Assembly: GCA_022315425.1 (NCBI GenBank) | Contig: JAIUPT010000041.1 | Span: 496,001 to 560,000, forward strand | Source of the DNA: Pseudevernia furfuracea | Lineage: Eukaryota; Ascomycota; Lecanoromycetes; Lecanorales; Parmeliaceae | Direction of reading: 5' to 3' | DNA length: 64,000 nucleotides | In this document: in pieces, positions 1-11,048 of the stretch | How the letters are laid out: each line of letters opens with the position of its first letter | Position numbering within the stretch: position 1 is the first letter of the stretch | Translations under genes and position numbers: made by a program | Notes under the pieces: generated by a model | What the model was told of the DNA's origin: nothing | The model's database searches: none | The model's input: the letters and a program-made list of their open reading frames with translations, nothing else

Positions 1-901
1 CACCCTATTCTCGGTATCTACCGGGTTATCTAGTATGTAAGAATGTATTTTTATTCGTTCAAGATACAACTTAGGGCTACTTTAGACCACGTTTTCAACT
101 TGACATCTTCTTGTACAAGCCACCTTTTGTAGAGGGGCATGGACCCAAGATTGCCTAGTAAAGCCTATGAAGCGTAAACTTAGGTGTAATTTTAATGGGA
201 TAGGCCACTACGATACTTCTTAAGTTACGTAACTCCTGTCAAAAAATTCACCTAATATATGTCGAACGGTACTTCATGAAAGATTCTTATGCGTCGGAAC
301 CCTTTAAAAGTACACACGGCGGCCACTCAGACCCTCTCTTGCACGTGGACTCTGGTTATCGCTACGCAATCTCTTATGTACCAGAAAACGCAGGGAGCGT
401 AACCTAGATAATGGATGCACACGTTGACCTCGACCATCATTAGACGAAAAGCCACACTCCTCATTCCAGGAAAATTTTGAAACAGAGACACCGAGGATTT
501 TGCCTGGCACCCAAGTCGGCATTCCTTGCATTAGCTCCGCCCCCAAAAGGGTAAAGGGAGGTCCATCGTTGCGAACACGAGGCGTGACAGAGTACCTATG
601 CGGGAATCCTTCTTCATGTAGGCAACCATGTCGATAATGCGTTACCGATCGTAAGTTTACCGTCCCATGGAACAGGACGTACGGTACGCATTTGTCGTTC
701 CTGCAAGATGCATGCCGCAATAGAAGAGGACCAATGGTATTACAGCTCCTCACACCGCTTTCCTGGTCGTGGTGGACCCCCTCGGGGACTTTGGAATGGA
801 TTTTCGGCAAGCGCGGTCGATCACGATGATTCGAGGGTCCTTTTACATGTTTGAACATGCCTCTTCTTCTCAGTCTCTTGTACTGAACAGCATCTTTCAC
901 T
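1..901. other. 5' flank without a supported gene
   Basis: I see no coding region here that I can support. A 243-codon open frame on the minus strand (304-1035) overlaps the start of the methyltransferase gene, has no recognisable domain and looks like a shadow. The last 150-200 bases should hold the methyltransferase promoter and 5' leader, but I see no clear TATA box. Confidence 0.5.
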
Positions 902-1835
902 ATGGCAGCCGTAAACAGCAACACCGATATTACTCCCAAAGAGACCGACCCCGAAAAGGAGAAACCAGCTTGGTTCACCGAGGACGTCAGCGAAATCCCG
1001 GCAAACGCCCGACAACTCTTGGAGCAATATAGCAAAATTCCTCCCGACCAAGTGCTACCACATGTAGTAGAACAGGTAAGTTGAATAGCACCTTCGTCTA
1101 GTCAACAGCGACCAAGCCAGCTAACGCGTACACTTTACGAATGGACAGAGAAACAAAGCCTTCGAGATATTCCCATACCCATGTATCGGGCAGCTCCGCT
1201 TCCTCAGCCTGAACCTCAGCTCCCACCCACTCTACTCGCAGGTCCTCAAGCGTCTGAAGGGAGGGCAGACACTGCTGGACGTTGGCTGCTGCTTCGGTCA
1301 GGACATCCGAAAACTCGTTGTCGATGGGGCGCCCGCAGAGAACATCTACGGCACAGACGTAGAAAGTGAATTCATGGACCTTGGCCACGATCTCTTCCGC
1401 GATCGGGACACGCTGAAGGCTACGTTTTTCGCAAAAGACATGCTAGATCCGACGGCAGGCTGGGAAAGCTTCACCGGCAAGATGGACATGATATTCATTT
1501 CGTCATTCTTGCATCTCTTTGACTGGGCGGGCCAGATCAAAGCGGTGCGACAGCTGGCGAAGCTGCTGCGGCCAAAGGAGGGTTCGGCGATTTTCGGCCG
1601 GCAGCTCGGTAGTGTGGTTTCAGGAGAGTTTCCGAATCTTAAAGGCGAAGGAACCAATTTTAGGCACGATGTGGCGTCTTTCGAGAAGCTCTGGAAGCAG
1701 ATCGGGGATGAGGTTGGCTGCAGATGGAGGATTGAAGCTTCGTTGGATAATTCGGATTTTCTGGCCAAGAACAAGGGCAATGCTTGGTCGGAACCGAATA
1801 TGAGAATGATTATATTCACTGTCACTAGGGAGTGA
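902..1835 (+). CDS. SAM-dependent methyltransferase, fungal secondary-metabolism type
   Basis: Two exons (902-1075 and 1149-1835) joined in phase 0 across a 73-nt GTAAG..CAG intron give 286 aa. Near residues 90-100 the glycine-rich SAM-binding motif reads LLDVGCCFGQDIRKL. It is followed by an acidic residue in GTDVE and by the post-motif LLRPKEGS. The N-terminal pattern WFTEDVSEIP..ARQLLE and FPYPCIG are typical of the single-domain class I methyltransferases found in fungal polyketide and meroterpenoid clusters (AusD-like; family placed by memory of motifs). It probably methylates a small acid or hydroxyl group in the cytosol. No PKS or terpene synthase lies in the window, so the substrate is unknown. 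The length fits the family and there is no sign of damage. The Met start directly precedes the conserved N-terminal block. Confidence 0.88.
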
Positions 1836-1939
1836 CAATTGCCCATGTAATCAATGGTATACGGTGCGAATTTTTGTGCAGAGAACTCGCCCTTGTAAAT
1901 GCGAGCCGCGGAGTCGAGTACATTGTAATCGAGGCCAAG

Positions 1940-3420
1940 TCATAACCGCAGCTCCGAAGATAACCGGTCAGATCTCCATTCCAGTTTGGTATCGACTTTA
2001 ATCTCCTTTCCCGGCATCTGCTGGCGAGCTCTCTCCGGCATGGCCACTTCCACTGTTCTCTGCCATTTGTTTTCCCCTGCGTTCGCCAATACAGCTAATT
2101 CGTTTTTCGCCGCACTAGGCGCTGAGAGCTCGTATTGCGCATCTGAGCTGCGAAGACCGTAAACGCTTTCCTGGTCGAAAGCATTGTCATCGACAGTAAT
2201 ATATTTGGGACGAACATTGCCGCTCTGGGTGCCGTTTTGCTGGGATCTGTTCATCGCAAGCCGTTGAAACAGTGAGGCGAGGGTGGGAACACAAGCGCAG
2301 ATTATACCGATACACTCTTCCACGCTGCTCCAGATGATGAATTCGACAAGGTCCCCTACACAGGATTCAAGATTAGGAACCTTATACATGTTTATAGAGG
2401 CTTGAGTCTTACAAGTGGCGTCACTGCTAAGTCTGGATTTGAAGGCGAGAGCAATACGAACCAGGCTGGCAGCACACGCGCTGGCAGTAGTTTTCAGAAA
2501 AGCCTCAGTAGTAAAGGGACAATTGATACTCACCACAACCCAAGTGAGAAAAGGAGGACTAGTCTGACTTTCTTCCTCGTCGAAATCTGCAGGTTCCACA
2601 ACACGCTTACTGGCAGAAGTAGGATGGCGAAATCAGAGATAGTACTCGTGATCAGCGAGGCGGCAATTTTCGCTTGATTGGATTCGCAGTGGCCATTTAG
2701 GCTCGACGAGGTCTTGATCTGGGCAACAAGATACATTCTGTTCCAGTAATAGTCGACTGGGCCGCATTGAAGTATATAGAACAGCGTTGAGCCGATAGCC
2801 CAGAGGACGGCGTAGATGACGTTGGCCCACCACGCGATTTTCAGCCATCTTTGGTTGACTAGGAAAAGCCGCCGGTAGGTGTAGAGAATCGAAAGCTTGA
2901 TAGCTAGGAAGCAGGATCCATTGAGGACCGCTGAGACCCAAATAATCTGCAGTCCTTCTGTTAGCTCAGCGCGACACCAATGGGCAGTCCACCAAGTACG
3001 ACCTTGAAAATAGAGACTAGATGCTGAGGAGGGTTAGGGTCGCTTCCTATGACCCTATACATGTGCAGCCCAAGTCCAAATGAAGTGCCTATTACGAATC
3101 AGCTCGGTAGAGCATATGTTTGCTGTTCCACCTCACTCACCTGATAAGTACCCCGCAATGATCGCGTCGGAAATGATCTAATAGGAAGCTGTCAGAGTGT
3201 GACGGGAGACCTGAATAGTTGATAATACCAGCGCGATAAAGATGAGGTAATCTTCCAAGAGCAAACGTCGCCAACCTTTCCATTGACCAGCTCCTCGAGC
3301 AATCACAGCTGAATTGCTAAGGGCGAGCAAAACAACAAACGAGCCAATTAGGAGAGGCTTTCTCGTGTCGTTGTAATGAGCTACTTGAGAAGGCGTCAGA
3401 GACGAGCTGTTGTGACTCAT
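1940..3420 (-). CDS. SAT4/fungal rhodopsin-domain integral membrane protein
   Basis: Five exons (3420-3211, 3177-3141, 3088-3003, 2946-2534, 2480-1940) join in frame to 428 aa. The N-terminal half has about seven hydrophobic helices with the family pattern EDYLIFIALVL, a YGLG-like GTSFGLGLHMYRV, KLSILYTYRRLF, CGPVDYYW and ICACVPTLASLF. The C-terminal 100 residues are hydrophilic and presumably cytoplasmic. This is the fungal rhodopsin-domain (SAT4) family, common in plant-associated fungi; functions of individual members are mostly unknown. The first intron is only 33 nt and carries an in-frame TAG if retained (see findings). The second, third and fourth introns are 52, 56 and 53 nt. The exon 3 donor could be GTCGTA or three bases later GTACTT. 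It is convergent with the methyltransferase gene, 105 bp away. Confidence 0.85.
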
Positions 3421-5840
3421 TGCTAGGATCTTTGTGATTGTGATCGTATGTTGTCGGCGGAAAAGGAGACTGAAGGGAAGTCCTGATGGGAGTATCGATT
3501 TTCAAAATACCAGCCGAAAGACCACGGTATTCAATTTGAGCAGCAGAACCTAGCTCCTAATCAAGACACAGTGCCCTCACCATATCATCGCCAAAAGTTT
3601 TGAAGGCGCAGTTCCACGGCACGGTCTACCAGTGTACCAAATGCTTCGTAAAAATATTTTGGGTGTCTATCTATGAAAGCTTGTCAATGGGCTCGCCGAG
3701 ATCCAGGCTTAGAATTAGCTGAGTTCGTGGCGTTCTGGATTGATCGACAATGCATATTGAACCACTCCGGCCGTTTAGTAATCTTGTCTCACAGTAAATA
3801 CAGCTTTTTTTACTGTCTCACAGGGGGCTCAACGGTAATGCTAGGTAGTGAATACTTTACGTTCAGGCCAGAGGTCCACTTGGTGATACCTAGGTATCAT
3901 TTTCTGATAGTCGAGTCCTAACGAGATCACCCTTGCGAGATCCCTACCTCATCAGTGATTGGGTCAACATTTAGAATTTCGGGGCAGCAACTTTAACCTG
4001 CACTGAAGAAAATCTCTCACACACTTGTTGATAAGAAAATTCAACATAAATTCCGCTATCTAAGCGTCTTGCAAACATACGTGCTGTCCAACTCGAGCTG
4101 CCTGACATACTATATTTGCAGTCTGCCGGCTGCTTTGCACGTATTTCAAAATCACTAGCATGAAGTAACCGACCTGGAAGGCATTGGTGGGATGGTCGGT
4201 CCGAAACAGCGTCAGCGTACAGTAGCACAAGTAATTTTCTTTTGCTAGCGCTCTGACCCTGATGACAAATGCACGCACTTGGAGATGCATCATGCAGCTC
4301 CTGCACAATCGAGCCTATAGGCCCTATACATCACAGCGAAAGACCTTAAAGTGGGGGGACCAGCCTTTAACCACACGATTGATGTCAGCGCTTAGAGGCT
4401 GGCGGTGATTGGATAGGCGCTCGTGCAGCATGCCTGTTCCGGCTAGCACACGGAAATAAGATTGGCACGTCTGCTGGATAATGAAGTTCCGGGAAGTACT
4501 TCTGGAGGATTCGTTTGCATTCCCTTTGTCTATTTCATGGTCAGCACCTGCATGTACTCACATACTTACCACACTCGATACAGTCATGCAACATTTTCTA
4601 AGTGATGCTGACACCCCGGTGGTTATGCTGACGATAGGATGAGATTGTCCCGCACCACTCTTGGCATGGAGCTTTGGTGGAATTGGGGCCCCAATTATTA
4701 ATGCCGAGGGGTGGGCGATTAAATATTTCATCGGAGCCGTGCTTTGTATGTCGTGATGCAAGTGGCTGCCAATAGAAGGCGATGCAGATTGGAACCAGTC
4801 ACGCTTAGGTATTGCTGCAGGGGTATCGGAGTCGTAGGATTGCTATGGGGGGGTCCTGCATTTTCTAAACGAACGCGACACCCTTTTTCGATAGGCGAAG
4901 ATCAGGTCAGTGTCCGCGGTTTTGTTCAGCAACTTTAACCAGCGTTGAAGAAGATGCTTCACACCCTTAGTTGTTATACATTTCAAAGGATTCGCAATCA
5001 AGTCATAGTCATACTTTGGGGTTACATTGAAGGATAGTATTTCATCATATGGCGTTCATAATGATGGAGCTAAAATTAGTCGGTACGACATAGGTAATGA
5101 ATACATTGAAGGGAACGGGTGGGCTCGGGACGGGAATTGGGTATGGTACTTGAGAAGCGGGTCCCAACCTACTCCCAACCTTGATTTTGCATTGGCTCAG
5201 GCAGTTAGACTTAGGAGGGACATAGGTACCTTACATAGGTACCTATGCTCTCAGCTAAGGAGCCTAAGACTCAGACTCAGGATGATTAAGGCTCGAGGCT
5301 TCCTTATCATTTGAACGAGCAGAAAACGGGCTATCAAGTATTGGGTTAAGATGATCTGAGCTCCTCCATGACCATCACCGTGTATCACTTTCAGCCCCCA
5401 TCTCCACAGTGACGCAAGTATGAGGGGCCACGAGGTAGTACGTGGTACAACATACAACATACAACATAGCCTAGAGGTAGGTGGAACGCGGTGTCTCGGA
5501 ATGCTTGTAATGATGTAATGTGCTTGCGATCGCCCATGGAACCAAAGGTTGAATTCCAATGAGAAGGCTGCAAAGATCAAAATGGCTCCCCCACCTTCCA
5601 AAGCTAAGTACCTAAATTCCTGCCTCGTGGTTTCATGTGGCCGTTACCTTAGCGTTGTTACCGTACCTTACTTCCGGCAGCCGCTGGAAAGCTACCCAAC
5701 CATGTGCTTCACTACTTTGCAGTATCAGGTCTTTTCCGCGCGACAACAAAGTTCAACCAATGTCCATGGTCTCACAAGTAATCATACTTTGCCCTACGAC
5801 ACCTGCTTTACACCTCTAGACAAATCTCAAGCGTAGCGCA
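3421..5840. other. gene-poor spacer with a diverged direct repeat
   Basis: No supported gene. Open frames here (for example 3673-3921 plus and 3971-4308 minus) are short and show no family motif. A segment at about 3985-4045 recurs, diverged, at about 4926-4986. Both begin CAGCAACTTTAACC and continue with TGAAGAA and TCACAC. Small palindromic runs of CATAGGTACCT lie near 5220-5250. The last few hundred bases should contain the MFS transporter promoter. Confidence 0.5.
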
Positions 5841-7662
5841 ATGGACAATAAAGACCCTATCATCGATGGGGGTGAGAATGTCCTACTCCCTGGCAAACAC
5901 CTCAATGATATGTACCAAGCAGACGAGGGTTTGCAGACCCTCCGTGTCATGGAAGAGGAACACTTGCATCTCGATGCCACCACAAGCAAGCGATTAAGGA
6001 GGAGGGCTGATATGCTCATGATGCCGGTGAGGAAGCGTCTCTATGACACATATGGAACATCGGTCGCCTAACAAACCACAGTTCCTCTGTCTCGTCTATG
6101 GCGTCCAATTTCTTGACAGTAAGAACATCGGAGCTCCTCAGTCTGGACCGCAGTAACCAGTTGGACCGTCTGAACAGGAACAAGTCTCTCATATGCAAGC
6201 ATCATGGGTATCACCAAAGACCTCAAGCTAGTGGGTCAGGATTATTCGTGGATAAGCAGCGTCTTCTTCTTCGGTCTGACTCAACCACTGCTCCTTCGCA
6301 ACCACGATGCCTTGACTGAATCTTGATAGGCTTCTTGGGGATAGAGTTTCTCACCGGCCGTGCCTTGCAAAGACTTCCCGTGGGCAAATACCTAGGGATA
6401 TGTACTGTGATCTGGGGTGTCGTCTCTTGCTGCCTTGCCGCCACACGGAACTATGGCGATGCGATAGCGCTACGCTTCATTCTGGGCATGCTTCAAGCAT
6501 GTGTCTCGCCAGCTCTCATACTCATCATCTCTCAGGTGCCTCCCCAGTCACTAAAGCTTGTTGAATGGTAATTGGCTAATATGAGGCTCCTAGTGGTACA
6601 CCAAACCCGAACAGAGCGCCCGCACCGCAGTCTGGGCTTCTTCCAGTGGTTTCGCACAGATAATCGGGGGCCTTGTGGCCTACGGAATTGCCAGGGGGAA
6701 TCTAGACCACCAATACTCGATTACCGGATGGAAAGTAGTCTTCTTGGTGTTTGGATGCATCACGATTCTCTTCGGAGTTCTCGTGCTTATTTTTGTGCCC
6801 GACAATCAACTCAACGCCTGGTGGCTGTCGCCAAATGACAGGGTGCTTGCGGTCCAGCGCGTCCGTGTCAATCAGCAAGGTATTGGTAATCGCAAGTTCA
6901 AATTACACCAATTCCGGGAAGCGCTGATAGATCCAATGACCTGGGCCATCGCGTTCTACGCCGTCGCGGCAAACGTACCAAATGGAGGTCTCAATAACTT
7001 TTTCTCTCAGCTCATCGTATCGTTTGGCTTTACTCCTCAACAATCGCTGCTTTACGGATGTCCTGCTGGTGCTGTGGCTATTGTCACGATTCTTTCATGG
7101 GGCTTCCTTTCCCAGCGTCTCGGATACAGGATCTTATGGGGCACCCTGGCGATGGCAATCGCCACTCTTGGTGCTATCCTCATCGTGGCATTGCCTCTGA
7201 GGCTTCGTGTGGGCAGATTGATCGGATACTATTTGACTTCGACGCTTCCGGCTGGAGAAGCAGCAATGATATCCCTCATCTCGAGCAACGTAGCTGGGTA
7301 GGTTCTCCTTCCTACTATTTCTCCTGGTAATTGTGTTATCACTGATTTTGTCCATCCTCGCTAGGTACACCAAAAAGACCACCGTATCTGCCATTTTTTT
7401 CGTAGGCTATTGCGTTGGCAACATCATCGGACCCCAAACTTTCCGTGCCAAAGACGCACCTCGATACGTGTCCGCCGAGATCACAATCATCGTTCTTTTT
7501 GCGGCGTGTATTGTAGATATGCTGCTCCTATTCTCATATCTAGCATGGCAGAATAGGCAGAAGGAGAAAAAGAGGCAGACAGAGGGGCACGTGAAGCAGA
7601 AGGGAATCGAGTTCTGGGATCTCACGGATAGAGAGAATCTGGAGTTTATGTACGCTTTATAG
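5841..7662 (+). CDS. MFS transporter, anion:cation symporter (Dal5/allantoate permease-like)
   Basis: Six exons (5841-6026, 6082-6118, 6178-6273, 6330-6535, 6594-7297, 7365-7662) join in frame to 508 aa. The hydrophilic N-terminus ends in RRRADMLMMP. It is followed by FLDRTSLSYASIMGITKDL and DYSWISSVFFFGFLGIEF, the typical TM1-TM2 region of the ACS family, then LQRLPVGKYLG and a second hydrophobic half with PNGGLNNFF and FGFTPQQSLL. The last exon gives NIIGPQTFRAKDAPRY, a hallmark of Dal5-like permeases, and a short basic tail. It probably moves an organic anion such as a ureide, vitamin or small carboxylate across the plasma membrane with protons. All introns are 55-67 nt with canonical ends. 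The number of conserved motifs makes the family call firm; the substrate is not predictable. Confidence 0.9.
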
Positions 7663-8752
7663 AGATACCCCAAGACTAGAATCCGTGACTCTATGGTGCG
7701 AATTGAGTCGTTCTACGAGTGGCTTGACGTCAAGGATAATAGGGTATCATGTAGACTGAATTTCTATCACAGGGCGGATTCGGTCAGCCCTATGATCTAA
7801 TAAGATACCTTACTTAGCGTCTATGACTAGCCTCGAGGTTGATTGAACACCTACTTTAGAGAGCGCAAGTGATCGAGGTGGAACTGAGCTTAGGCCGAGA
7901 TAGGTCGACCAACTTGTTTTAAACAGTAGTGCCAACCCATCGTAGATGAAAATGACCTGGAGACAAACCCGATGAGAAAGCCCGCCAGCAGTCTTCTCGC
8001 GGCGTCAGTCAGCGACCTACCCGTTCCTACCATCAGTCAACAAGCACAAAGTCTGAAGTGAATGAATGCCTGGGGTTACAAGCGGGAAAAATTTTCAAAG
8101 CAGTAAATCGGTGTGATGGATGGGACGCGTTCTCAACCGCGAGGTTCGTTTTGATGAAGCTACCAATCTACACGACCCAGGTTGGGGGGGGGGCGGGGGG
8201 CGGGGGGCATCGCTATGGCCCAGCGTGGTGGAATAGATAAATGTTCATTTTGTGACGTAGGGGGTGCTGGACGAGCGAATCGCGAGTGTGTGCCCTTTCC
8301 TTATCTTCTGTGCCTCGTAGGCAACAGTGCGGCTAACAGCTGACGGGGATGGGGTTTCAGCCCCGTCATCATCCCTTGAGGGATGTGGACGGGGAAGGCG
8401 AGAAAGTTGACGGAGATGGACACCTTCGTCTAACCCCGATGTGTGCGTTACTAATCTAGTCTGACTACATGTCGTTCTTGAACATTTGAGCCTCCCGTGT
8501 TGCATGGTTACATGAGTTTTTTGGGTCAACGCATTCTAGTGGCTCGCAACCAGTTCTTCTAATGATGGATGATGAGTGCATTTAGGGCCACCCATGCCAT
8601 TTCGCGTATTCAAAATCCTCATCGCTTCTTGGCATTCGAATTCTACACACACCCTCCCTCGGACCCCCTCTGGTTCAAAGCATTTTGAATACGCTCAGTA
8701 GATCGGGAGGAATTACGCGATCTGAATATTGCCCTCCGTTCCCTGCATGAGG
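7663..8752. other. intergenic region with G-rich tract
   Basis: No supported coding region. It contains the 3' ends of the MFS gene and of the SnoaL-like gene and a strongly G-rich tract at 8184-8207. Frames such as 8245-8529 (minus) show no protein-like features. Confidence 0.5.
8184..8207 (+). repeat. poly-G tract, possible G-quadruplex
   Basis: Three runs of six or more G separated by single C residues are visible on the plus strand. This is enough for a G4 structure if single C loops are tolerated. It lies between two convergent genes and has no evident partner sequence. Confidence 0.6.
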
Positions 8753-9350
8753 TTAGCTGCAGTTTTTGGCTATCTTTAACAGAAAACCAGGTATGCTGAC
8801 AGTCAAAACAAGCGTTCTGTTGTAGACTCGCCAACCGACAGACGAAAGCTTCAGCAGGTCGTCATAGCTAAGCCAGAATGGAGTCAGTCGCACCCTTTTG
8901 CCAACAACCCGGGAACGGGTGGATACTTTACCGGCCGTAAGAATGCAGGATCTGCCCGGTGAGATTCCCCTGTCCAAAGAACGTGCCCTGAAGGTATGTG
9001 CTTGCGGACGCCGTTCTGGTTTGGTTGCCAGTCACGTTGATCATGTGTGTGGACAATGCGTGCTGGCTGACTTTGCCTGTCAGATCGGTTTGCAACTCGC
9101 TCTTGATTGCGGGAAGACCGTCGACATAACCGTTCCCAAAGTTGGCGGTTGCGTCGGCAGAGAAAATCGAGTCAAGGAGTGCGTAGTTGTGGGTATCAAC
9201 TGAGCGGGCAAAGAGATTGAGTGTCTGCTCGATCGATACGATGCTGTCGATGACACTCAGATCTTCAGTATAGCTTGTATATGCGGGAAGAATGTAGGTA
9301 GATAAAGTAGCCGCGAGGAGAAAAATCGCCGAACTGGTAGGTAAGTACAT
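8753..9350 (-). CDS. secreted SnoaL-like domain protein
   Basis: Two exons (9350-8932 and 8867-8753) join in phase 2 over a 64-nt intron and give 177 aa. The first 25 or so residues form a signal peptide (hydrophobic AIFLLAATLSTYILP, then AYTS). The rest matches the SnoaL-like/NTF2 fold: an N-terminal helix around IVSIEQTLNLFARSVDTHNY, then LLDSIFSADATANFG, and SYGRYDDLL with WRVYNRTL on the closing strands. NxT glycosylation sites (NVT, NQT, NLT) agree with secretion. SnoaL-like folds include cyclases, isomerases and dehydratases of aromatic polyketides, but secreted fungal members are mostly uncharacterised. The few residues after TLVLTVS could hide one more intron, so the exact C-terminus is uncertain. 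Confidence 0.8.
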
Positions 9351-9417
9351 TGCTAATATATCCGGAAGGGAAAAATCCTGCCTGTTGGCTTTTGGTGTTT
9401 GACCGCTGGAAGAGTCA

Positions 9418-9430
9418 TTTATATATATTT
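9418..9430 (-). promoter_or_regulatory. TATA box of the SnoaL-like gene
   Basis: On the minus strand the sequence reads AAATATATATAAA, about 70 bases upstream of the ATG at 9350. The position and sequence fit a core promoter TATA element. Confidence 0.5.
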
Positions 9431-10618
9431 TTCACAGATTTGAAACAAAAGAGACATCGCATTCATTCATTCCAGCAAACGGTCCCGAGCTAGCCCCTAT
9501 TCTCAGATACATCAGATCAAAAAGCGAAAACGGTAATCCAGGGTTACATACAGATCGATCAAAATAAGAATTATTACTAAGGCTTAGAGATTTAACTTTC
9601 GCGAGCTGAAAACTCCCCGCCACTTCGGCACTGGAATTCTTCTCGTGGCAAGATAATTAGCTTTCTTTGCCTCATTCTGACATTCCATGATCCTTCGGGT
9701 TCGGGAAACCGTTCATCCATATGAATAAGTCGTCGTGCATTCAGCTACCGCTCACGTTCGGAGCCACTTTTCAAGGTTGCATCATTCCCTCAGAGATCCT
9801 GATGGGGTCACTGACCAGTGTTTTATGCCACTTGCAGAGCATCAACTGGCCAATGTTCCGGAGATTACCAGAACGCGTGTCAAACACCTGATCCCCGACG
9901 GGTCAGCATGTGCCTTACACAGAACACGTGGCGTGCTCTGGTCGATTAAAAAGAGGAATGGGCAGACGAGACTGTGGACACATGGTCATCAGGCCGAGAC
10001 AAAAGCCTGAAACGGTCACCTAAACAGTGTGGCTTTGCAAACTACTTGGTGCATCGAATGACTGACTGTGCTCCGAGGCTGGGTCCTTTACCGGCCGCAC
10101 CACTCAACGGTACTGTTATTCAAATATTTAAGCTGAACGATTACCACGGCGGAGCTCCAGCGCACTCGGCAGATGTTGTCTTGCCTTTCAGTTTTGCTGC
10201 GGCTCAGCAACTTTCCAGCCATGGCCGTTCAGCTACTCCTGGCTCTGCATTTCTTCTCACTGCTGGTACCGGGTTCCAAATAGGCCCTCGAGTGTGTCTT
10301 AGCCCTCACGGACTCGACATCTTCACCCCGAGAGATTGATTGATCTATTGACTACATCATACTACCCTGAAGTCAGCCTCTCTTGGGCCCCCTATGCGAG
10401 TTATATAATCTACCTTAGCGGCTCGAGGTCAAGACCTTGTACCGTTGTTATATCGTAGTGTCACCGTTAAAACATTGAGAAATCATTGAACTCAAATATT
10501 CCTTCAAATGAGGTTACCACTAGGCCACAAATTCTCGCCTTGGATCTCCTCCTTCAACACCCTCTCCCCCTTCTCGACTCACTCAGCCGAGGAGGCACCT
10601 CTATCGCAAAGATTCTCT
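9431..10618. other. intergenic, no supported gene
   Basis: Frames at 9735-10010 and 9974-10339 (plus) lack family motifs or plausible splice-linked continuations. Nothing else stands out. Confidence 0.45.
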
Positions 10619-11048
10619 TCAAGGCTTAAAATCTCCATCCGCTTCCTGATCCTCATCCGGTCCTCCGTCAGCCACGGTGTCGGCAGTGCTCACGTCTCCA
10701 TCCTTGCTGGTGTTCGGAGAGGTTGATTAGCATCGCTTTCCCATCACATAGCCTGAGAAGTTACACGGAAAGCGCATGGAAAAGAAAGGAAAGAACGGTT
10801 GTTGTTATGGGGGTGGCGGTGGTGGGTAGCTTACGCTGTGCCTCCGACGCCGAACTTGTCGCTCTCTGGCTTCGCTTCTTTGGCACTGGATTCGAACCTG
10901 GGTGTGGGGAGGTGAGAATAGTCCTATCAGTCGGGAAAATATGCTGGCTCGCTAAGGATGAGGGGCAGAGATATAGGGGCGAAGAGGTAGATTCGAGGGT
11001 GAGAGTGACGTACTGCTCCTTCACTGCATCCTTTGCTTCGTTAGGCAT
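10619..11048 (-). CDS. small acidic 61-aa protein with three exons
   Basis: This gene appears only after splicing. Exons are 11048-11014, 10897-10835 and 10706-10619. The introns are 116 nt (donor GTACGT) and 128 nt (donor GTAAGC), both closing with CAG. Frame is kept at each join (35, 63 and 88 nt). The product starts MPNEAKDAVKEQ, continues ESSAKEAKPESDKFGVGGTA and ends in an acidic stretch DGGPDEDQEADGDFKP. It is hydrophilic, rich in Lys/Glu/Asp, without a signal peptide or membrane segment, and probably disordered and cytosolic or nuclear. I do not recognise the family. The composition and consistent splice signals argue for a real gene. The larger frame in exon 1's own reading frame (to 10761) runs through the first intron and is judged a shadow. 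Confidence 0.6.

Noticed and set aside
304..1035. 243-codon minus-strand frame
   Set aside because: It overlaps the methyltransferase start, is rich in Arg/Ser typical of shadows and has no domain.
10885..10900. GGTTCGAATCC on the minus strand, like a tRNA B box
   Set aside because: The bases on both sides do not pair as a T-arm and no A box or acceptor stem is found; it coincides with a splice acceptor of the 61-aa gene.
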